This document shows, piece after piece, positions 21,308-26,924 of a stretch of 26,924 nt of DNA. The stretch covers positions 1-26,924 of the forward strand of contig CAYGXU010000038.1 in the NCBI GenBank assembly GCA_964353875.1, in the 5' to 3' direction. The translations under genes were made by a program, and so were the position numbers. Each line of letters opens with the position of its first letter. The first letter of the stretch is position 1. The DNA is from MGNI01 sp964353875. Its GTDB lineage: Bacteria; Chloroflexota; Anaerolineae; Anaerolineales; E44-bin32. The notes under the pieces were generated by a model, which did not search any database, was not told the origin of the DNA, and was given only the letters and a program-made list of their open reading frames with translations.

Positions 21308-22918
21308 ATGAGCCGCATCCAACCACGACGCACAGGCCACAATCGGGGCCGAGTGCTAACGCTTCACCCCTCAGATGACCTGGCGGTAGCATTGGCAGAA
21401 CTCGAGGCCGGTGAGACTGTGGGAGTAGGCGAGACCGGGCTGTATTTGCGCACACCAGTGCCCGCCAAGCACAAGCTTTATCTGAAGGACTTGTCGAAGG
21501 GCGCCTGCCCCAAGCTCTATGGCATGCCGGTTGGTCGCACAAGGAGAGCGGTGCAGGCTGGGGAAGTGGTCTCCCAGGAGAACCTGGCGGCATTGAGGAA
21601 GGGTGGAAGGGAGTCGTCTTTGCTGGTTACTCCGTGGAAGCCGCCCGATTTAAGTGGCTTGCCCACAACCTTCCTGGGGTATCGCCGGCCGGATGATCGC
21701 ATAGGTACGCGTAATCATCTCCTGGTGATCTATACGGTGATCTGCGCCCAGCACCTTGCTGAGAGGGTGGTTTCAGCCGCGCGCCGGGCTTTCGGTTTTG
21801 AGAAGGAGGACCCTTGGGTGCAATATGCGCGCGAGGGGATCCTGCCCTCTTCGGGCTGCTCTCAAGGTCTAGCCGGAGTGGATGAGATCGCCTTACTTCA
21901 GCATGAGAGCGGTTGCACCATGGCGGAGCAGGGGGATCGGGAGGCGTTGCTGTATTTCATGTCCGGTTATATCCATCATCCTAACGTGGCTGGAGCGCTC
22001 GTGTTGGGCTTGGGATGCGAGAAGACCTCGGTGCAAGAATTGAGCGCTGTGGTCGGGGCGACCTGGAAGCCGGTGGTATATTTATCGCATCAGTCCTACG
22101 GGGAAGAGACATCCTTCATACGCTCCGCCCTCGACGCCTTGAAGGCGATGCTGCCGGAGGTTGCATCTCATCAGCGGGAAGAGCTACCGATCGCCTCGCT
22201 TATTTTGGGCTTAGAATGCGGCGGATCGGATGGGTTCTCTGGGATCACCGCCAACCCGGCCCTGGGGCAAGTGAGCGAGCGGATCGTGGCGCAGGGAGGC
22301 GGTGTGATCCTGGGTGAGACGCCGGAGATGTTCGGCGGAGAGCGATTGTTGGCTGCAAGGGCTGCAAACCCGCAAGTCGCCCAGCAGATTTTGAGGCTCG
22401 TCGAAAATTATCGCGAGTATGCCGTTCGCTCCGGCACGCACCTGACGGAAAACCTCTCGGCGGGCAACATCCGTGAGGGTCTGACGACGATCCAGATCAA
22501 ATCCCTGGGGGCTATCCAGAAGGCGGGCAACGCCCCCATCTGCGGAGTGCTGGACTACACCGATCCCATCTCCGGTCCGGGCTTGTACCTTTTAGACACG
22601 CCCGGCTATGACGTCCCTTCCACCTCCGCCCTGGCAGCCAGTGGCGTCAATCTGATTATCTTCACGACCGGGATGGGCACACCAGTCGGGAATCCGGTCG
22701 CTCCTGTGATCAAGGTCGCTTCTAACAGCGAGACTGCGCGACGCATGTCGGATATCATCGACTTTGACAGCGGGAGCATCCTAGAGGGGGAGCCGCTTGA
22801 GGAGGCGGGCAGGAGGCTGTATCGATTGGTCGTGGAGGTCGCTTCCGGTCGTTGGACGGCTAATGAACGTTTGGGGCACCGCGAATCGGCCTTCTGGCGT
22901 CGGCAGGCGATGTTGTGA
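21308..22918 (+). CDS. UxaA/GarD-family sugar-acid dehydratase (altronate/galactarate dehydratase-like)
   Basis: A 536-residue protein with the full two-part plan of the family: an N-terminal SAF domain (about residues 18-95, HPSDDLAVALAELEAGETV) and the large C-terminal dehydratase region starting at FLGYRRPDDRIGTRNHLLVI. Motifs include SSGCSQGL, LGLGCEKTSVQEL, GLECGGSDGFSGITANPALG and GVLDYTDPISGPGLYLLDTPGYD. Relatives remove water from altronate or galactarate-type sugar acids with a metal centre. Substrate within the family cannot be assigned. About 15 extra residues precede the usual start of the SAF domain. AAGG precedes the ATG. The gene stands alone and converges with the DegT aminotransferase gene (35 bases between stops), without the dehydrogenase and KDG kinase that often accompany uxaA. 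Confidence 0.9.
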   Translation: MSRIQPRRTGHNRGRVLTLHPSDDLAVALAELEAGETVGVGETGLYLRTPVPAKHKLYLKDLSKGACPKLYGMPVGRTRRAVQAGEVVSQENLAALRKGGRESSLLVTPWKPPDLSGLPTTFLGYRRPDDRIGTRNHLLVIYTVICAQHLAERVVSAARRAFGFEKEDPWVQYAREGILPSSGCSQGLAGVDEIALLQHESGCTMAEQGDREALLYFMSGYIHHPNVAGALVLGLGCEKTSVQELSAVVGATWKPVVYLSHQSYGEETSFIRSALDALKAMLPEVASHQREELPIASLILGLECGGSDGFSGITANPALGQVSERIVAQGGGVILGETPEMFGGERLLAARAANPQVAQQILRLVENYREYAVRSGTHLTENLSAGNIREGLTTIQIKSLGAIQKAGNAPICGVLDYTDPISGPGLYLLDTPGYDVPSTSALAASGVNLIIFTTGMGTPVGNPVAPVIKVASNSETARRMSDIIDFDSGSILEGEPLEEAGRRLYRLVVEVASGRWTANERLGHRESAFWRRQAML

Positions 22919-22953
22919 GGGGGATATGTAGGCCCGCTATTGAAGGGGGCGTG

Positions 22954-24204
22954 CTACCACTTGTATTCCTCTGCCTTCTTTGCCAGTGCAGCTCCGTTGG
23001 CTTGAACCTTGTGCAATGCCGCCACCAGATCATCAATGCCCTCTTGACCAGCCCGGAACACATTCTCATCGAGCCAGATGGACTCGCGCTCGCCCGCTCG
23101 TTCAGCTTCGGGGTATGACATCTGCTCGAAATTAAAACGCTCCGGGAAAGCAGTCGGCACAGGCAGCTTAGAGAGTTGCGGCTGGAACAGATCGTAATGG
23201 TGCATAGGCGGGTAACCCGACCCCGCCGGAATGCCTTCTGCTCTCAGAGCCGCGCATACCACCTTGTGGTCAGTGCAAAACACCTTGGGGTCGACGGCAA
23301 AGACATAGCGGTAAAAGGATCGCGTCGTGTGACGTGGATCATGCTTGAGAAGTCTCACACCTGGCACCTCACTCAGACATTCCTCAGCGTAATCCAGCAT
23401 TTGTTCGCGCTGCCAGACCTGCTCGGGGAAGCGTTCCAAGGCCACATTGCCCAGCGCTGCCTGAAGCTCCGTCATGCGGAAATTTGCTCCCATCGTGTAG
23501 TGTTTGCCTTCCGGGTCGGAAGGGCGCCCGCAGTCGATGATGCTGGCCGCAGCCTCTGCCAGTTCCGGCGTCCGGCATAACAATATTCCGCCCTCGCCGG
23601 TGGTCAATATCTTGGATGATTGTAGGCTGAACGAACCGAAATGTCCTATGGTACCGGCTCCCTGGCCGCGCCACTTTGCCCCGTGGGCGTGAGCGCTATC
23701 TTCCACCACTACCAATTGATGCTGTGCAGCGATGTCCATGATTGCATCCATATCGGCCATCTCAGATCCCGAGTGCACCGGGATGATGGCGCGCGTGCGG
23801 GGGTTAACCGCTTTCTTGATGGCCTCCGTAGAAATGCAATATGTCTCTGGGTCCACGTCGGCGAAAACTGGGATTGCGCCGGTGGCCATTGGCGCAATTG
23901 CCGTGGCTTGGAAGGTATATGCCGGCACAATAACTTCATCACCCCAGCCAATTCCGGCTGCCCGTAACGCCACCTCCATGGTGATCGTCCCGTTAGCCAT
24001 CAAGACAGGGTACCCTCCGCCCTGCATCTCGGCAAAGCGTCTGGCAAACGCCATAGATTGCGGTCCCGGATAAGGGAAACCACCCCAATTGCCGGAGCGT
24101 ATCACAGATGTTACCGCTTCAATATCACGCTCATCGAACACTGGCCAAGTCGGGTAAGGCTCCTTACGCACAGGTTCACCACCCAAGATTGCTAGATCAG
24201 ACAT
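22954..24204 (-). CDS. DegT/DnrJ/EryC1/StrS-family PLP-dependent aminotransferase
   Basis: A complete 416-residue fold-type I aminotransferase. Seen: ANGTITMEVALRAAGIG, GDEVIVPAYTFQATA, VEDSAHAHGAKWRG with the PLP-pyridine aspartate, and FSLQSSKILTTGEGG with the Schiff-base lysine 198. The C-terminal half (GYPPMHHYDLFQPQL and IWLDENVF) resembles the AHBA-synthase/scyllo-inosose aminotransferase side of the family. These enzymes usually transfer an amino group to keto-sugars or cyclitols; a few have other roles. GGAG precedes the ATG on the minus strand. Its upstream side is occupied by the broken IS30 element, which may have separated it from former partners. Confidence 0.92.
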   Translation of the reverse strand: MSDLAILGGEPVRKEPYPTWPVFDERDIEAVTSVIRSGNWGGFPYPGPQSMAFARRFAEMQGGGYPVLMANGTITMEVALRAAGIGWGDEVIVPAYTFQATAIAPMATGAIPVFADVDPETYCISTEAIKKAVNPRTRAIIPVHSGSEMADMDAIMDIAAQHQLVVVEDSAHAHGAKWRGQGAGTIGHFGSFSLQSSKILTTGEGGILLCRTPELAEAAASIIDCGRPSDPEGKHYTMGANFRMTELQAALGNVALERFPEQVWQREQMLDYAEECLSEVPGVRLLKHDPRHTTRSFYRYVFAVDPKVFCTDHKVVCAALRAEGIPAGSGYPPMHHYDLFQPQLSKLPVPTAFPERFNFEQMSYPEAERAGERESIWLDENVFRAGQEGIDDLVAALHKVQANGAALAKKAEEYKW

Positions 24205-24324
24205 GGATAACTCCTTTGATTTCGGTTTCTTTCACTTGAAGATATGCAATGATGTACCTCAATAAACCCCATGCATCTCCTTTAAGCTCGTTCTCTTTCC
24301 GAATTCTTTTAAAATGGAATCGTA

Positions 24325-25281
24325 GATTCAACTTGTAAGCGCAACTTCGACGGTCGAAAATAGAGGTTAGCTGCGGTAAGATCAGTGCCTCTTAGACAAT
24401 CAAATCAGAGGATCACCGATGAGCAATTGCACACAGCTTACCGAAGAACAACGATATCAGATTTGTTCCCTCCTGAGAATGGGCCATACTCAAAACGAGA
24501 TAGCAGAAGTGATTGGTGTTCATAAGCCCACTGTTAGCAGAGAACTCCGACGCAACCGTGGACTTCGCGGTTACCGTCCTAAATAAGCTCATCGTATGGC
24601 GTTGGAAAGAGGTGATAAGTCGAAACCTCGGATTATGGCTTCTACCTGGGCCCTGATCTATCAGGACATGAGCCCGGAGCAGGTCTCGGAACGTCTTAAG
24701 AAGAAATGGGGTGTTCACATAAGCCACGAAAGGATCTATCAATATATCCTGGCGGACAAAGGAGTGGGAGGCGGACTCTACCTGCCATTGTCGACACGCG
24801 CCATCGTTTGGGGGACTGGGAGGCGGAAACCATCCTGAGAAAAAGGCATCGTGGGGCACTTGTCTCCCTCACCGAACGCAAATCCAGAATGACACTGCTC
24901 AAAAAGGTTGAGCGCGGCACAGCAGAAAATGTCGCTAATGCTGTGATTGAGCTTCCGGAGCCATGCAAACATCTTGTTCATACCATCACTTCCGATAATG
25001 GCAAAGAGTTTGCGAATCATGAGCGGATGGCCAAGAGCCTTGAGGCGAACATCCAATTTGCACATCCCTATGCAGCTTGGGAGCGAGGCACCAATGAAAA
25101 TGGCAATGGCTTGGTCCGACACTATTTTCCTAAAAGCTGTGATCTCTCAATCATCACGGATGAAGAAATAATCATGACAGAATGCAGGTTGAATACGCGT
25201 CCGAGAGAACGTCTTGATTTCGATACACCAAATGAGGTATTCTTTCAATCATCTTTCGTTGTTTTACTTGATAGTTGAATC
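24325..25281 (+). mobile_element. Degenerate IS30-family insertion sequence
   Basis: The element is bounded by inverted ends GATTCAACT (24325-24333) and AGTTGAATC (25273-25281), with looser similarity continuing inward (left TGTAAGCGCAAC, right, read inward, ATCAAGTAAAACAAC). The transposase stop overlaps the right end, as is common in the family. At about 957 bases it is shorter than a typical IS30 element because the transposase gene has an internal deletion. No clear target duplication remains (flanks gta and caa). It lies between the DegT aminotransferase and the zinc alcohol dehydrogenase genes. Confidence 0.75.
24419..25278 (+). pseudogene. IS30-family transposase, broken by nonsense codon and frameshift/deletion
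   Basis: The N-terminal helix-turn-helix part (LTEEQRYQICSLLRMGHTQ ... IAEVIGVHKPTVSRELRRN) runs from ATG 24419 to TAA 24584-24586, where the family has a glutamine in YRPKQAH, so CAA to TAA is likely. The same frame continues with SPEQVSERLKKKWGVHISHE and YQYILADKGVGGGLY to about 24780. The protein then resumes in another frame with LPAIVDTRHRLGDWEAET, skipping the basic linker (about 30 residues) that normally separates these parts. The DDE domain follows (TSDNGKEF, AWERGTNENGNGLVRHYFPK) to 25278. The first acidic position reads WEAET where WExDT is usual. The transposase cannot be active as it stands. Confidence 0.88.
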
Positions 25282-25305
25282 CAAGGATTATAAAAGGAGA
25301 GAAAC

Positions 25306-26328
25306 ATGCGTCAAGCGATCATGGTTGCCCCGGGTCAAATCGAATTCCGCCAGGTTGAAAAGCCGAGACCTGGCAAAGGCGAGATTCTCATTCAAATCAA
25401 AAGGATCGGCATCTGCGGTTCCGATATTCACGTCTTTCATGGCTTACATCCCTATACCAGCTACCCGGTTGTCCAGGGGCACGAGGTTTCAGGAATCATC
25501 TCTGAAGTGGGGCAGGAAGTGCAGGGTTTTGCGAAGGGCGATCAGGTCACCATCATGCCGCAGATCACCTGCGGTCAATGTTACCCCTGCCAACACGGTA
25601 TATACCATATTTGTGATTCCCTGCGGGTGATGGGATTTCAGTCGGGAGGGACTGCACAGGAATTCTTCGCTGTTGATGAAAGTAAAGTGCTGAAGATTCC
25701 TGCATCGATTTCTCTTGATCATGCTGCCATGATCGAGCCGATCTCGGTAGCGGTGCACGCCATCGCCAGGGGCGGGGGTGTTTCAAGAAAAAAGGTGCTC
25801 GTCCTGGGGGCGGGGACGATTGGGAATCTGGTCGGGCAGGTAGCAAAAGCCTCCGGCGCGGAAGCGGTCCTGATCGGTGATATTCGCGATTACAAATTGC
25901 AGATCGCACAGCGGTGTGGTTTGGATTTTGTGGTCAATCCGCAAAAAGTGGACCTCAATTTGGCCATCTCGAACTCTTTTAGTCTGAATCGAGCTGACCT
26001 GATTCTGGAATGCGTGGGCGCCGAGGATACGATTACGCAAGCCATACAAAACGCCCGCAAGGGGACGACCATTGTTATTGTGGGTGTCTTCGGAGAAAAG
26101 CCTCAAGTGGATTTGGGTTTGGTCCAGGATCGGGAGTTGAGCCTGGTGGGCACGTTGATGTATCAACGGACAGACTATGAGCGGGCGATCGACCTTGTTT
26201 CAGGTGGAAAGCTCTTTCTCGATGACTTGATCAGCGCACATTATCCTTTTGAAGAATACAGGCAGGCCTATCACGCCATCGAAGAGGCACAGGGCAACAT
26301 CATGAAGGTGATGATCGATCTGGATTGA
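25306..26328 (+). CDS. Zinc-dependent alcohol/polyol dehydrogenase (MDR family)
   Basis: A classical zinc MDR enzyme of 340 residues in the sorbitol/threonine dehydrogenase style. Catalytic zinc ligands: cysteine 37 (GICGSD), histidine 58 and glutamate 59 (GHE). Structural zinc: cysteines 89, 92, 95 and 103. The Rossmann motif is LGAGTIGN near 167-174 with an aspartate after the second strand (LIGDIRD), so NAD(H) is likely. A sound AAGGAGA ribosome site sits just outside the right end of the IS30 remnant, 24 bases separating the IS end from the ATG; transcription therefore either starts within the element or in this short gap. The Fe-dependent alcohol dehydrogenase gene follows 68 bases downstream. 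Substrate unknown. Confidence 0.93.
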   Translation: MRQAIMVAPGQIEFRQVEKPRPGKGEILIQIKRIGICGSDIHVFHGLHPYTSYPVVQGHEVSGIISEVGQEVQGFAKGDQVTIMPQITCGQCYPCQHGIYHICDSLRVMGFQSGGTAQEFFAVDESKVLKIPASISLDHAAMIEPISVAVHAIARGGGVSRKKVLVLGAGTIGNLVGQVAKASGAEAVLIGDIRDYKLQIAQRCGLDFVVNPQKVDLNLAISNSFSLNRADLILECVGAEDTITQAIQNARKGTTIVIVGVFGEKPQVDLGLVQDRELSLVGTLMYQRTDYERAIDLVSGGKLFLDDLISAHYPFEEYRQAYHAIEEAQGNIMKVMIDLD

Positions 26329-26396
26329 GCCATGCCTCTTCCTCTAAAGACTGAAGAAAAAAACAATAAGGACATCCGAAATTGCAGGAGATCGAA

Positions 26397-26924
26397 ATGA
26401 AACCATTCGGTTACTATCAGCCCACTGAAATTCGCTTCGGAAAGGGCCGTTTAGAGGAAGTGGGTGAGGTCGTTTCCCGATTTGGAAAGCGCTGCTTGTT
26501 GGTGACGATGCCCGAAGATGATGCCCTGGCCTCCATTCATGCGAGGGCAAAACGAATCCTGACTCAAAGTGGAATCGAATTCGAGCATTTTGATGAGGTC
26601 ATTCCCAATCCTACGACGGAGGTTGTCAGTGCTGGGGCGGATTTGGCCAAGGAATTCGGCGCAGATGTGATCGTTGGCCTTGGCGGAGGATCTAGCATGG
26701 ATACGGCCAAGGCGATCGCAGTTGAGGCAGTTCATCCGGGAACATCCTGGGACTACCTCCATTTCCGCGACACTCAACCCACGGCGAAGACTTTACCCGT
26801 AGTTGCTGTCTCCACAACTTCGGGGACCGGCTCGCAGGTGACCCAGGTGGCGGTCGTGACCAATTCGGCTGAGAGGAACAAATCGGCCATCTATCATCCC
26901 CTGATTTTCCCCAGGGTCTGCATT
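26397..26924 (+). CDS. Iron-containing alcohol dehydrogenase, 5' part (cut by window end)
   Basis: An open frame of 176 codons continues past the window end. It starts FGYYQPTEIRFGKGRLEEVG, carries the family's NAD-binding motif GLGGGSSMDTAKA (about residues 103-115) and TTSGTGSQVT (about 149-158), all hallmarks of group III (iron-activated) alcohol dehydrogenases. The metal ligands (Asp and three His) lie in the second half, beyond the edge. AGGAG at 26386-26390, six bases from the ATG. Likely co-transcribed with the zinc alcohol dehydrogenase before it; such enzymes reduce aldehydes or oxidise alcohols/diols. Confidence 0.93.
   Translation, partial: MKPFGYYQPTEIRFGKGRLEEVGEVVSRFGKRCLLVTMPEDDALASIHARAKRILTQSGIEFEHFDEVIPNPTTEVVSAGADLAKEFGADVIVGLGGGSSMDTAKAIAVEAVHPGTSWDYLHFRDTQPTAKTLPVVAVSTTSGTGSQVTQVAVVTNSAERNKSAIYHPLIFPRVCI

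Noticed and set aside
1..26924. CRISPR arrays, tRNA or rRNA genes, phage structural genes, secondary-metabolite modules
   Set aside because: No regularly spaced repeats, no tRNA- or rRNA-like segments, and no phage or polyketide/peptide synthetase signatures were seen.

Overview
The window reads as a chromosomal accessory/metabolic segment of a moderately GC-rich bacterium, most likely a member of the Chloroflexota (Anaerolineae-like). This is an inference from gene style and content: a TlpA-like thioredoxin followed by a divergent Lgt paralogue, NAD-dependent GH4 glycosidase, BadF-type sugar kinase, a tungsten/molybdenum aldehyde:ferredoxin oxidoreductase and lipoprotein electron carriers. 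No rRNA or tRNA is visible to fix the taxonomy.

Layout. (1) 1-409 is non-coding, with a strong hairpin that overlaps a G-quadruplex motif. (2) 416-1743 is a membrane-anchored thioredoxin plus an Lgt-like membrane protein. (3) 2029-2963 is a RES/Xre toxin-antitoxin pair behind a near-consensus promoter. (4) 3122-3697 is a decayed sulfatase remnant. (5) 3745-15223 is a run of eleven co-directional genes, tightly packed except for a 179-bp gap before the eighth kilobase-and-a-half: zinc-less MDR dehydrogenase, GH4 glycosidase, GlcNAc-type kinase, SIS-domain sugar-phosphate isomerase/deaminase, DUF6282 metal-dependent hydrolase, 2-oxoacid dehydrogenase E1alpha, E1beta and E2, an M24 peptidase-fold protein without metal ligands, a metallo-beta-lactamase-fold protein, and an SDR dehydrogenase. 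(6) 15265-16053 (minus) is a methyltransferase divergent from an aldehyde:ferredoxin oxidoreductase (16334-18223). (7) 18408-21000 holds a molybdopterin-domain lipoprotein (minus), a cold-shock protein with a long leader and a clear terminator, an acidic protein of unknown function, and a monohaem cytochrome c lipoprotein (minus). (8) 21308-24204 holds a UxaA/GarD-type sugar-acid dehydratase convergent with a DegT/DnrJ aminotransferase (minus). (9) 24325-25281 is a broken IS30-family element. (10) 25306-26924 starts a second dehydrogenase pair (Zn-dependent and Fe-dependent alcohol dehydrogenases), the last cut by the window edge.

How the genes may work together. The eleven-gene run looks like a catabolic operon for an (amino)glycoside: GH4 releases a sugar, the BadF-type kinase phosphorylates it, the SIS protein deaminates/isomerises it, and downstream hydrolases, dehydrogenases and a 2-oxoacid dehydrogenase complex (without its own E3) process the carbon skeleton. 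Several members carry departures from family catalytic signatures (M24 fold, MBL fold, MDR dehydrogenase), so the pathway is probably not a textbook one. The sulfatase relic directly upstream hints that the ancestral substrate was sulfated. No transporter and no transcription regulator for the run is encoded in the window. Uptake and control must lie elsewhere.
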